In this document: one piece after another, positions 17,122 to 26,317 of the stretch
Layout of the letters: every line of letters begins with the position of its first letter
Numbering within the stretch: the first letter of the stretch is position 1
Made by a program: the position numbers and the translations under genes
Notes under the pieces: model-generated
Seen by the model: only the letters and a program-made list of their open reading frames with translations
Database searches by the model: none
Told to the model about the DNA's origin: nothing
Source: Eubacteriales bacterium
GTDB lineage: Bacteria > Bacillota > Clostridia > Oscillospirales > CAG-382
DNA length: 64,000 nt
Assembly (NCBI GenBank): GCA_028705495.1
Contig: JAQWDK010000002.1
Coordinates: 158,942 to 222,941 of the forward strand
Direction: 5' to 3'

Positions 17122-17226
17122 GTGAAATTTATAAAGTTCAACTATGAAGCGTTCACGCCCCGAAATTCAATTAATTGAATTTCATGATTATTTGATCGGC
17201 CGCTTCGCGGCAGAATGGAGATTATT
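17122..17226 (+). promoter_or_regulatory. Family A leader element before thrS
   Basis: Between the T-box terminator and the start codon lies about 105 nt that is shared with leaders of unrelated genes elsewhere in the window. It begins GTGAAATTTA, continues with CAACTATGAAGCGTTCACGCC, then a GAAATTC/GAATTTC hairpin and the hairpin GCCGCTTCGCGGC (17199-17211), and ends AGAATGGAG, which supplies the ribosome site. See findings for the other copies. Confidence 0.7.
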
Positions 17227-18990
17227 ATGAAAATTATTGAAAAAGACGGCTCTATTGTCGAATGTAATTTTACTGACGAAGTCGGCAAACACGCATTCCG
17301 TCATACAGCCTCCCACATTTTAGCCCAAGCAGTAAAACGCCTATATCCCGATACAAAACTTGCTATCGGACCTGCTATAGACGATGGCTTCTACTACGAC
17401 TTTGATACGGAGGTTCCGTTTACTCTCGAAACTCTTCCCGAAATTGAAGCCGAAATGCAGAAGATTATCAAAGAAAACATCGCTCTTGAGCGTTTTACAA
17501 TGCCGAGAGATGAAGCTATCGCTTTTGTTGAAAAGCAAGGCGAACCTTACAAGGTTGAACTCATTCGTGACCTTCCCGAAGGCGAAACAATCAGCTTCTT
17601 CAAGCAAGGTGACTTCACCGACCTATGTGCAGGCCCCCATGTACGTTACACAAGCGCGATAAAAGCTTTTAAGCTGACATCGGTCGCAGGTGCATACTGG
17701 CGTGGAAGTGAAAAGAATAAGATGCTAACCCGTATTTATGGAACGGCATTTCCGGCAAAAGCCGATCTTGAGCAGTATCTTGATAGGCTTGAAGAGGCGA
17801 AAAAACGCGACCACCGCAAGCTTGGTAAAGAGTTAGGTCTGTTTATGATGCTTGATGAAGGCCCTGGATTCCCCTTCTTCTTACCAGATGGTATGATTTT
17901 AAAGAATAAACTCATCGACTTTTGGAGAGAGATTCACAGACGCGAGAATTATGTTGAAATTGCATCTCCTGTAATACTCAGTAGAAAACTCTGGGAAACA
18001 TCCGGCCACTGGGGTCATTACAAGAATAACATGTACACAACAACAATAGACGAAGAAGATTTTGCGATAAAACCGATGAACTGCCCCGGTGGACTTCTTG
18101 TTTATAAATCTGATATGCATTCATATAGAGACTTACCAATTAGAATGGGTGAACTCGGGCTTGTGCATCGCCACGAAAAGTCCGGTGCACTCCATGGTTT
18201 GATGCGTGTTCGCTGCTTCACTCAGGACGATGCGCACATTTTCATGACAGAAGACCAAATAACAAGCGAAATCAAAGCTGTGGCGAAGCTTATTGATGAG
18301 GTTTACAGCCTCTTTGGATTCAAGTATCATGTTGAACTTTCAACTATGCCGGAAGACCACATGGGAAGTGAAGAAGAATGGGCTCACGCAACACAAGCAC
18401 TCAGACTTGCTCTTGACGAATTAAACCTCCCATACAAGATTAACGAAGGTGATGGTGCTTTCTACGGTCCAAAGATAGATTTCCACCTTGAGGATTCCAT
18501 CGGCAGAACATGGCAGTGCGGAACTATTCAGCTTGACTTCCAGCTACCGCAAAGATTCGAGCTTGAATATACCGGAGCAGACGGTGAGAAGCACAGACCA
18601 ATAATGATTCACCGTGTTGTCTTTGGTTCAATTGAAAGATTTATTGGTATTCTTATTGAGCATTATGCGGGCAAATTCCCGACTTGGCTTGCTCCTATGC
18701 AGGTTAAGGTTCTTCCGATATCGGACAAGGTAAACGATTATGCTCAGCTTGTCGTCAACGAACTAAAATCCACTGGAATCAGATGTGAGCTTGATACAAG
18801 GCCTGAGAAGATCGGATATAAAATAAGAGAAGCTCAGATGCGCAAGGTTCCATATATGCTTGTTGTCGGTGTAAAAGAAGCTGAGGAAGGCACGGTATCA
18901 GTCAGAAGCCGTGACAACGGAGATAAGGGTGCAATGCTGCTTTCCGACTTTTTAGCAGATATAAAAGCTGAAATAGACCAAAAGAAATAA
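17227..18990 (+). CDS. thrS: Threonyl-tRNA synthetase, form without TGS domain
   Basis: Charges tRNA-Thr with threonine. The editing (SAD) domain has its metal/catalytic residues in HTASH (26-30) and CAGPH (134-138); the class II core has MNCPGG with the zinc cysteine, the motif 2 arginine region and motif 3 near IMIHRVVFGSIERF; the anticodon domain is at the C-terminus. The protein is 587 aa, and only about 15 residues stand before the editing domain where most bacterial enzymes have a TGS domain of about 60 residues. The start is ATG at 17227, six bases after GGAG; an ATG at 17215 overlaps the ribosome site. Regulated by the upstream T-box. Confidence 0.97.
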   Translation: MKIIEKDGSIVECNFTDEVGKHAFRHTASHILAQAVKRLYPDTKLAIGPAIDDGFYYDFDTEVPFTLETLPEIEAEMQKIIKENIALERFTMPRDEAIAFVEKQGEPYKVELIRDLPEGETISFFKQGDFTDLCAGPHVRYTSAIKAFKLTSVAGAYWRGSEKNKMLTRIYGTAFPAKADLEQYLDRLEEAKKRDHRKLGKELGLFMMLDEGPGFPFFLPDGMILKNKLIDFWREIHRRENYVEIASPVILSRKLWETSGHWGHYKNNMYTTTIDEEDFAIKPMNCPGGLLVYKSDMHSYRDLPIRMGELGLVHRHEKSGALHGLMRVRCFTQDDAHIFMTEDQITSEIKAVAKLIDEVYSLFGFKYHVELSTMPEDHMGSEEEWAHATQALRLALDELNLPYKINEGDGAFYGPKIDFHLEDSIGRTWQCGTIQLDFQLPQRFELEYTGADGEKHRPIMIHRVVFGSIERFIGILIEHYAGKFPTWLAPMQVKVLPISDKVNDYAQLVVNELKSTGIRCELDTRPEKIGYKIREAQMRKVPYMLVVGVKEAEEGTVSVRSRDNGDKGAMLLSDFLADIKAEIDQKK

Positions 18991-19001
18991 TAAAAGAGGA
19001 T

Positions 19002-19040
19002 AAAACAAAACCTGAACCGTTGCGGTTCAGGTTTTGTTTT
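19002..19040. terminator. Two-way terminator after thrS
   Basis: AAAACAAAACCTGAACCG pairs with CGGTTCAGGTTTTGTTTT around TTG, between convergent genes. Confidence 0.92.
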
Positions 19041-19052
19041 ATATATAAATCT

Positions 19053-20513
19053 TTATGACATCTGTGAAGCGAGGAGAGTGTCGATACTGCTTTCTGTACA
19101 GAAAACAATAACATAGTCCGCGCCGGTTTTGGTCTTGTTGTGCGTCAAGTCAACTTTTCTCGGTGTGAGCGAATTCATTGTGAAATAAATCGTCGTTGAG
19201 AATTTCTCAGCAAGCATATTGTAGATAGGTGTTGCCGACTCATCACGATAGATAACAGCACTCGGATAACCTGCTTTTGAAGTCTTTATTTCACGTCTAC
19301 TTGAAAGAGCGTTCGCAGCCTTATTGGTTACGTTAAAGGTGAAATCATCGGGACCGTTATAAAAATCACCAGTCTGGAAAGTATAACTGAATTTCGGTTC
19401 TAAAACAGTGAAGGTGTCTCTTGCAGTTGTTCTGTCAAGATAGGTATATCCTGCAAGGTCTCCGCCCATAACATCTTTTGTGACTATATTGAAGTCTGAA
19501 AGAGGACGCGGCGAGGAAACAGGATAATCCTCAGCAATAACTTTCAAAAGTTCTTCATAAGCGAAATAAGCTGCGTAATCAGACCAGTTGGAATATGTTC
19601 TGCTGAAAAGGTTGTATCCGTCATCTTTATGCGCTTGGAGTATAGGAAGCATATCGATAACTTTTGTCTTAATATCGGCATCATCTCTGAATGCTTTTAT
19701 AAGTTGCTGATATCTTGTTGTGTTGGTATCAGTCTTCATATCTTCGGGCACAAGTTCCGGGTAAAGCGTGATTGCGTTCGGTATCATAACATAAATTACT
19801 TCAACGGGTGTGTAATCCTGGCGTACGATATCGCGAAGCATTTCAAGATACTCAAGGTCCGTCATACCATCAGGCTTTTTAACCCCTGTTTGAAGTAATG
19901 CGAGGTCAGCGATTCTCTTTTCCTGGATAGATGTGTAGTTGTCCTTAAGCATCGTCTGGAATGCTTTAATTTCAGTTGTGCTCAGTACGTTTTCACCATT
20001 GTATTCTTTATAGGACTTATTCAGGAAGAGCTGGGAATTCAGACCAACCATAACATCAAGACCGTCAGGACGCTGAGAAACAGTTGCTTTGTAATCAGCA
20101 TAGAAGATTCTTGCTGTGCTCTCTTCTTTGTCCTCGACTTTAGCTGTCATTTCAAGTCTGTTGCTTCCGGAAGTCGCGAGAGTAACCTCAGTTATAAAGT
20201 ATCCGCCGACGCTTTGAACGCTGACAGGTTCTTTTCCCTTCGTTATTGTTACAACAGCTCCATCTTCGCATGTTCCGGCAATAACAACGCGGTCAGCTGT
20301 AACATTGACTATTTGGGTATATTTTGGTCTTTCTGTAAAACCGGGTTCTGTTGATTCCTCTATCTGAGAAGTCGGTGCTTCCGAAACCTCTTTGGAATTG
20401 TTCAAATCCGGGAAACTCTCGATATCGAGCGGCGGTATTGAGACGCACGATGTAATCGTGAGTGCAGTCAATGCGAGTAGGAGCATTGTCGCAATAATTT
20501 TTTGTACTTTCAT
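19053..20513 (-). CDS. Lipoprotein with Ig-like domain and divergent DHHW/AlgX-like SGNH fold
   Basis: The 486-residue protein has a signal peptide with lipobox T-S-C (Cys23), an Ig-like domain (about 60-145) and a C-terminal region laid out like DHHW/AlgX-type SGNH proteins, which often help modify exported polysaccharide. The segment YSNWSDYAAYFAYEELL corresponds to the usual D-x-H-W-x-x-x-G-A-x-x-A-Y, but the catalytic Asp and His are not conserved, and the later RDESATPIYNMLAEKFS matches the R/G-D-S-x block. So it is probably a non-catalytic or altered member. It precedes no obvious partner gene; the EF-G-like gene lies 31 bases upstream on the same strand. Confidence 0.6.
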   Translation of the reverse strand: MKVQKIIATMLLLALTALTITSCVSIPPLDIESFPDLNNSKEVSEAPTSQIEESTEPGFTERPKYTQIVNVTADRVVIAGTCEDGAVVTITKGKEPVSVQSVGGYFITEVTLATSGSNRLEMTAKVEDKEESTARIFYADYKATVSQRPDGLDVMVGLNSQLFLNKSYKEYNGENVLSTTEIKAFQTMLKDNYTSIQEKRIADLALLQTGVKKPDGMTDLEYLEMLRDIVRQDYTPVEVIYVMIPNAITLYPELVPEDMKTDTNTTRYQQLIKAFRDDADIKTKVIDMLPILQAHKDDGYNLFSRTYSNWSDYAAYFAYEELLKVIAEDYPVSSPRPLSDFNIVTKDVMGGDLAGYTYLDRTTARDTFTVLEPKFSYTFQTGDFYNGPDDFTFNVTNKAANALSSRREIKTSKAGYPSAVIYRDESATPIYNMLAEKFSTTIYFTMNSLTPRKVDLTHNKTKTGADYVIVFCTESSIDTLLASQMS

Positions 20514-20544
20514 AAACTACCTCTTTCCTGAAGGAATTGTCGGT

Positions 20545-22629
20545 TTATTCAGAATCAGCGGTATTCTTTGATTCGGCTATGATTTTTTGTGCAACCGGTG
20601 CGGGAGCTTCTTCATATCTTGTAAAATCAAAAGAATAAGTTCCTCTGCCCTGAGTAATTGCTCTGAGCTGCACCGAATATGTTCCCATCTCCGAAGAGGG
20701 AATTTCCGCTTCTACAACCGTATAACCTTTTTTTGCGCTCTGATCCGTACCAAGGATACGTCCTCTGCGCTTATTTATATCACCGATTATGTCGCCCATC
20801 ATGGCGTCGGGGATATTAACTCTTAATGTGCCAATCGGTTCAAGTAGGGTAGGATTACCCTGTTTCATACCTTCTTTAAACGCAAGGTTGGCAGCTAATT
20901 TAAAGGACATTTCAGATGAGTCGACATCGTGGTATGAACCATCAAAGAGATTTGCTTTAACCTTAATAACAGGATAACCTGCAAGCACACCCTTCGCCAT
21001 CGATTCTTGAAGTCCTTTCTCAACCGCTGGATGGAAATTCTTCGGGACAGATCCTCCGAATATTGTTTCGGTAAACTCAAGTCCTTCTTCTTCTCCCGGC
21101 GAGAATTCAATTTTTACATGACCGTATTGACCGTGACCGCCTGATTGTTTCTTATGTTTTCCTTCAACAGAGACTTTCTTTTTGATGGTCTCTCTGTAAG
21201 GAACTTTAGCTGGCTCAAGATCAACTGATACACCGAACCTGTTTTTCAGCTTTGATGTCATTACATCAAGTTGAGTTTCTCCAAGGCCTATAAGACAAAT
21301 TTGTTTTGTCTCGGCATTGTTTTCGTATTTTATAGTATTGTCTTCATCAAGAAGTTTACTTATACCCGTGGAAATCTTATCCTCATCACCTTTAGCTTTA
21401 GGGACAATGGCAAGACGAAGATAAGGAGTAGGAAATTCGATTTTAGAATATGGCAGTGCGATTTCACCTGCTGTCAAAGTATCGTTTGTGTTTGTGTTAA
21501 GCAGTTTTGAGGTGATACCGATATCGCCGCAACAAAGTTCATCAACATCCGTTTGCTTTGATCCTCTTGCAGTTGATATTTTCGCAAACTTTTCACTTTG
21601 GCCTGTTGTAAGATTTTGCAAAATGGTATCCTTCTTAAGTGTACCATTCATAACTTTAAAATATGACATCTTACCGACAAATGGGTCGGCGACTGTTTTG
21701 AAAACGAATATTGCAGGTTCACCGTCAGGATTCATCTTAACTTCAACAGTTTCACCGTTTTCTTTAACAACAGTTTCAATCCCCTTATCGGAAGGTGAGC
21801 AAAAAGATGTTGTAATGCCATCAAGAAGACTTCTAATCCCCATAAGACCCATCGCAGAGCCACAGAAAACCGGACTGATTAGTCCATCAATGAAACCTTT
21901 ATGTAATGCCTTTACGGTTTCGTCATGAGTGAATGATTCACCTGCAAAGAACTTTTCCATAAGCTCATCGCTTGTTTCAGCGAGTGCTTCGGCTAGTGCA
22001 TTAGAATACTCTGAAAGCTTATCGGTAAAACTGCTCGGGACTGCAATTTCTTTAAGTCCATCTTTTTCGTCAGTTGAATAGGCTTTTTCAGTGATTAAGC
22101 TATAAAAGCCAATAAGTTTTTCATGTTCGTGAATTGGAACAAACACAGGACAAACGCTCGTTCCAAACTGGTTTTGAAGGCTTGCAAATGCTTTATCAAA
22201 GTTGGAGTTTTCGTCTTCCATTTTATTGATGAAAAACGCTTTCGGAACAACCCTGTCGCCCGTTGCTGCATCCCATGCAAGCTCTGTACCGGCCTTACAG
22301 CCCGATTTGCCGCTGATTACTATAATTGCACTATCAGCAACTCGTAAAGTTTGATTGACTTCCCCAACGAAATCAAAAAATCCAGGTGCATCAAGCAAAT
22401 TGATTTTTATATCATTCCACTCAACATATGCGAGTGATGTAGAAATTGATATAGTACGCTTTCTTTCTTCGGGATCAAAATCGCTGACTGTTGTTCCGTC
22501 ACTTGATTTCCCGAGTCTGTCGATCGCCTTGGAGAGAAAGAGCATTGCTTCAGTGAGAGAGGTCTTTCCGTCTCCGCCATGTCCAATCAAAGCGACGTTT
22601 CTAATCTGACCGGTTTGATATTTTGCCAT
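20545..22629 (-). CDS. Elongation factor G-like GTPase
   Basis: The 694-residue protein has the full EF-G domain set: G domain, domain II, III, IV (with GQYGHVKIEF) and V. Its GTPase motifs differ from canonical EF-G: P-loop GHGGDGKTS (16-24) instead of AHIDAGKTT, DAPGF instead of DTPGH, and NKME instead of NKMD. This is the pattern of the second, EF-G-like paralogue common in Clostridia; the role of that paralogue is not settled. The main fusA is usually in the str operon and is not here. Ribosome site AAGGAGCAAAGGAA precedes the start. Confidence 0.9.
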   Translation of the reverse strand: MAKYQTGQIRNVALIGHGGDGKTSLTEAMLFLSKAIDRLGKSSDGTTVSDFDPEERKRTISISTSLAYVEWNDIKINLLDAPGFFDFVGEVNQTLRVADSAIIVISGKSGCKAGTELAWDAATGDRVVPKAFFINKMEDENSNFDKAFASLQNQFGTSVCPVFVPIHEHEKLIGFYSLITEKAYSTDEKDGLKEIAVPSSFTDKLSEYSNALAEALAETSDELMEKFFAGESFTHDETVKALHKGFIDGLISPVFCGSAMGLMGIRSLLDGITTSFCSPSDKGIETVVKENGETVEVKMNPDGEPAIFVFKTVADPFVGKMSYFKVMNGTLKKDTILQNLTTGQSEKFAKISTARGSKQTDVDELCCGDIGITSKLLNTNTNDTLTAGEIALPYSKIEFPTPYLRLAIVPKAKGDEDKISTGISKLLDEDNTIKYENNAETKQICLIGLGETQLDVMTSKLKNRFGVSVDLEPAKVPYRETIKKKVSVEGKHKKQSGGHGQYGHVKIEFSPGEEEGLEFTETIFGGSVPKNFHPAVEKGLQESMAKGVLAGYPVIKVKANLFDGSYHDVDSSEMSFKLAANLAFKEGMKQGNPTLLEPIGTLRVNIPDAMMGDIIGDINKRRGRILGTDQSAKKGYTVVEAEIPSSEMGTYSVQLRAITQGRGTYSFDFTRYEEAPAPVAQKIIAESKNTADSE

Positions 22630-22846
22630 TTCCTTTGCTCCTTATAATCAATTGTCATATTTATGACGCAGTAATAATAATTATAAGGCATTTTGCACAA
22701 AAAAACAATAGCTTAATTCGGAAATGGGTTGCGTAGCGATGTAAAATCTTAAGGTCAATTTTTGTGCAGAATATACAAAAACCATAAGCTTTGTTCTACA
22801 CGTGAGTAAAATTGAGCGAAATATTTGTCCTTATTTTGGATAATAT

Positions 22847-25438
22847 CTACGAAATATAAGTGATTACACCGAGTGAGCCAAGCCATAACAGCTGGAATAG
22901 CAGAGCGTAGACTGAGGTGAGATATCCGGCAGAACCAGTCAATATAAGGAATGCCGCTATACCTAACGAGAGAATCATACTTGCCATCGTTATTACAATG
23001 TTAGATTTTATCGAGTGTCTTGTCTTATCACAAAGAATAAACATCCTCAAGAAGGTGTGAAGTGAACCGTTTGTTGCAATGGCAGAGGAAATCGATTCAG
23101 CTTTACCAAGTATGTCTTCAGGTTTATCTGCCTTTAGAATTGCAATAGGGCATTTCTTAAATTTAATGTTGCGTGTTAAAAGCTCGTTGCTTATATTTGG
23201 ATCAAGAGTTTTTATTCCTACGCACATACCGGCTTTATACATATCTTTTAGGAGATAGTCAAACTTGGAATTGATTCTATAACGAAGGTTTAATTTCGCT
23301 ACAAGGTCGTCGTTTATTCCTAAATACATTATCGAACCGTTTCCGGATTCAAATTCGTTATCTCCAGCTTCGTAGGGTATCTCAAACATATAGTTGCGCA
23401 TAAAAGAGCGTTTGCCTATGTAGATATCCTTGCCTCCACTTGATACAACGAGCCCGTCAGAAACGCATTCAATAAGTCTGCAGCTCATGGATGTCATGTT
23501 TTCACTATCAACGACTACTTTACTAAGCACTTCAGCGAGAGGTCCGCCAAGTTTTTCGAAAATTCCAGCTAAATCTTGAATAACCTTGTCGATCCTATAA
23601 TCGCCATATGTTTTAAGGCTTGTGAGCTTTATGTTCGACGATGGGAACACTTCGGTATCAGCAAATGATATTACAGCTGCTGAATCATACTCTTCGGTAA
23701 AAGAGTTTCCTATAAGAGCTGATTCACTTCGCCTTGCAATTTTATTTGCTTTGACTGTAGGGAGGACAGAGGCAAATATTGCACTCATTGGCATTGCAGT
23801 CGCAATAAGGGCAGAAGCAAATTTATATGAGTCAAAAATGCTGTAACTGCGCAGATAAGATACAGCAAAAATCAAAACAGCGGCGATAACTACAATGAAT
23901 ATCTGCCATATCATTACATCGTCGCTTTTCGCTCTTGATGTAATCCTCTTGAAAAATCCGCTAATAAAATCTGTTTTCTTTACTGTATAGAGTGCGGAAT
24001 CATCAAAAAGGTATTTGTAGAATTCATCAGCTTCTTTACTTGCTCCTACGAGAGATTCTGCAGCATATTTTGGTCTATCATCACTGATTATTTCAAAGCA
24101 TTCCGCATCACGTTTACTTTGAATGAGTTTTGATAAGGCAACAAAAAACGCAGTCGCTGCACCGCCGAGATTGAACAAGCTGAGGGCGGATGATGTAGGA
24201 TCGGTAAAAATACAGTAGATTGTATGTATAACTGGAAGGAGTATAGATATAAATAAAAGGCTGTCAGAGGTTGGTGCTAATTTAAAGATGTCTCTTATAC
24301 CTTTTTTTACGCTCCCAAGCATTGTTATTGCGATAAACAAGAGAAGCTGTAAGTCAACGAGTGCATAAAGCATCCCGTATCTTCCTTGTTTGAGGAAGAT
24401 TGGATGGAGGGCAGAAGTTTTGGTAGCTGTTTCGAGGAAAAGTATTCCCAATGCAAAAACAAAAACGATAGCTGTCTTTATTCCCCAGCCTTTAACTGCT
24501 TTGCGTAGTATCGCTTCAACTTCAGAATCTTGTTCGTGACTTTCGTATTCATATCCATCGTATTGGTCTTCTGTTGAATTCTCTATATCTATTTCGTCAG
24601 AAGTTGAATCTTTAATAACGCCACGGCGTTTCTTTTTATGTGAAACTTTATCGAATATTTCTTTGTCAGGTAGATTCTTGATATCGTCAGGAATATCGAA
24701 CCCATCGTCGAGCATATTAAATGCAAGACGCAAATTTATATCGGTTGCATCAAGTGTTTCACCGCTCCCGCTTACCGCTTCTGATTCTGCAGTGTCATTT
24801 GTTGAAAGCTTTAATTGATCGGCTGCAGTCGTATCGTCACGAAAAGCAGAGATATCACTGCTTAAAATCCTCTCAGTGAGGTCAGCAAAATCATCTGATA
24901 AACCGGAAGTATCTTCACGCGAAGCTCTTGCGATTTCTTCAAGTAGCTCGTCGTCGCTTTCTTCGTTGATTTCACCAGATTCAAAAAGCATTGTCTGTTC
25001 ATAGTTTTTATTTGATTCTGTATAAGGTTGTGAGTTTGAGAGGCGTGAGCTCACAACACGATCGGGTTCATCATCGTTTACATATTTATAGAGTTCGCCG
25101 ACCTTATCGGTCGAAAGATTTTTCTTACTTCCTGTTAAATAGCCGGTTAAATCTTTATCTTTTTTTATTTTTTTGGCGAAGTCGCGTACTAAAAGATCAT
25201 TGTGATCAGGTTCAGCGGCGAAGACAATCTGTGGAATATCGGTGTCCGTTGTCAAAGAATACGGTTCATCATTATTCACACTTACTTTGTCAACTGTGTC
25301 TGTAATTCTTGTTACCGCGAGAGCGTTTTCCGTTGTTTTCTGGGCTTCCTCCAGGATGTCCTCGATGTTCTTTAGTGTCCGGTTGACAGCGGTATTTTCG
25401 TCGCTGAGTTTCTTTTGTTCCTTAATCGACACCGTCAA
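22847..25438 (-). CDS. P-type ATPase-derived membrane pseudoenzyme with acidic N-terminal domain
   Basis: The first about 310 of 863 residues form a charged, probably disordered cytoplasmic region. Membrane helices follow at about 320-340, 355-375, 395-412, 420-437, 510-530, 540-560, and two at the C-terminus (812-835, 840-860). From 548 the order matches a P-type ATPase: AMPMSA at the place of CPxAL, then ARRSESALIG, then SFADTEVFP (591-599) at the place of the phosphorylation motif DKTGTLT, then a small N-domain-like part with DIYIGKRSFM, and VGIKTLDPN where TGD-N would be. The phosphorylated Asp and the GDGxND hinge are missing, so ATP-driven transport is unlikely. Start TTG (25438) or GTG (25432), directly after the rlmB stop. 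Confidence 0.72.
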   Translation of the reverse strand: MTVSIKEQKKLSDENTAVNRTLKNIEDILEEAQKTTENALAVTRITDTVDKVSVNNDEPYSLTTDTDIPQIVFAAEPDHNDLLVRDFAKKIKKDKDLTGYLTGSKKNLSTDKVGELYKYVNDDEPDRVVSSRLSNSQPYTESNKNYEQTMLFESGEINEESDDELLEEIARASREDTSGLSDDFADLTERILSSDISAFRDDTTAADQLKLSTNDTAESEAVSGSGETLDATDINLRLAFNMLDDGFDIPDDIKNLPDKEIFDKVSHKKKRRGVIKDSTSDEIDIENSTEDQYDGYEYESHEQDSEVEAILRKAVKGWGIKTAIVFVFALGILFLETATKTSALHPIFLKQGRYGMLYALVDLQLLLFIAITMLGSVKKGIRDIFKLAPTSDSLLFISILLPVIHTIYCIFTDPTSSALSLFNLGGAATAFFVALSKLIQSKRDAECFEIISDDRPKYAAESLVGASKEADEFYKYLFDDSALYTVKKTDFISGFFKRITSRAKSDDVMIWQIFIVVIAAVLIFAVSYLRSYSIFDSYKFASALIATAMPMSAIFASVLPTVKANKIARRSESALIGNSFTEEYDSAAVISFADTEVFPSSNIKLTSLKTYGDYRIDKVIQDLAGIFEKLGGPLAEVLSKVVVDSENMTSMSCRLIECVSDGLVVSSGGKDIYIGKRSFMRNYMFEIPYEAGDNEFESGNGSIMYLGINDDLVAKLNLRYRINSKFDYLLKDMYKAGMCVGIKTLDPNISNELLTRNIKFKKCPIAILKADKPEDILGKAESISSAIATNGSLHTFLRMFILCDKTRHSIKSNIVITMASMILSLGIAAFLILTGSAGYLTSVYALLFQLLWLGSLGVITYIS

Positions 25439-26215
25439 TCACTCCGTTTCATTCTTCTGTTTTGCCGCTTCCATAAGTACGACTGCTGTCGCTGCTGAAA
25501 CATTCAGAGAAGTTACCTTTCCGTACATTGGTATGGAAATAATAAAGTCGCTTCTTTCTTTTATAAGTCTTGATACGCCCTCGCCTTCACTGCCAAGAAC
25601 AAAAGCAGAAGGTGAATCGAATTTTTCTTTGTAATAAGCCTTACCGCCCGCTTCGAGAGCGTATATCCAGATTCCCTTTTTCTTTAGTTCTTCGATTGCG
25701 GCTACAATATTCGACACTTTGGCGAACGCTATGTGTGCGACTGCTCCTGCGGATGCTTTCACGACTGTTGGGGTAATGCCCGAACCTCCGCGTTTGGGTA
25801 TTATAATTCCGTGCACACCTGCGGCATCAGCTGTGCGAATTATTGCCCCGAGGTTATGAGGGTCATTTATCGAGTCGCATATAACAATAAAAGGCTTTTC
25901 ACCTTTTTCTTTAGCTATTTCAAGAATGTGGTCAATATCAACATAATCGACTGCAGAAGCTGCTGCCGCGATACCCTGATGTATTACACCACAGGCCATC
26001 TCGTCAAGCTTTTTCTTACTCGCTTCAACTACTGGTATTGAACTGCTCCTCGCTTCGGCGACAATTTTAACTGCGCTACCGTCGCGTTTTCCGGACTGAA
26101 TATATATTTTATCAACAGTCCTACCGCTTTTCAAGAGTTCTGCTACGGCATTTCTGCCGAATACAAGCCCCTTGTCTTCCGGTTCAGACTGATGATGATC
26201 TATTTCATTTTTCAA
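25439..26215 (-). CDS. rlmB: 23S rRNA 2'-O-ribose methyltransferase, TrmH/SpoU family (RlmB-like)
   Basis: SPOUT-class methyltransferase expected to methylate a guanosine ribose in 23S rRNA using S-adenosylmethionine. The three motifs are present: NLGAIIRTADAAG (about 124-136), VLGSEGEGVS (about 204-213) and IPMYGKVTSLNVSAATAV (about 226-243); the N-terminal substrate-binding domain begins with FGRNAVAELL. Length 258 is normal. Its stop is directly followed by the start of the P-type ATPase-like gene, so the two are coupled. The exact target nucleotide is inferred from the family. Confidence 0.92.
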   Translation of the reverse strand: MKNEIDHHQSEPEDKGLVFGRNAVAELLKSGRTVDKIYIQSGKRDGSAVKIVAEARSSSIPVVEASKKKLDEMACGVIHQGIAAAASAVDYVDIDHILEIAKEKGEKPFIVICDSINDPHNLGAIIRTADAAGVHGIIIPKRGGSGITPTVVKASAGAVAHIAFAKVSNIVAAIEELKKKGIWIYALEAGGKAYYKEKFDSPSAFVLGSEGEGVSRLIKERSDFIISIPMYGKVTSLNVSAATAVVLMEAAKQKNETE

Positions 26216-26317
26216 AATAGTGCCTCATTCAAAAAAATAATCAAACATTTACAAGCGTAATTATACCATAATAACTTGTCCGTTGTCAAGGCAAACACAG
26301 TACTGATAAAGTAACTT

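Noticed and set aside
17215..17226. Earlier ATG for thrS (and equivalent upstream ATGs at 38199, 43502, 49345, 63348)
   Set aside because: In each case this ATG is part of the leader sequence ATGGAG or ATGGTCA that forms the ribosome site; the next ATG 12 bases later is at proper distance.
21488..21928. A 146-codon plus-strand frame
   Set aside because: Antisense to the EF-G-like gene in a shadow frame.
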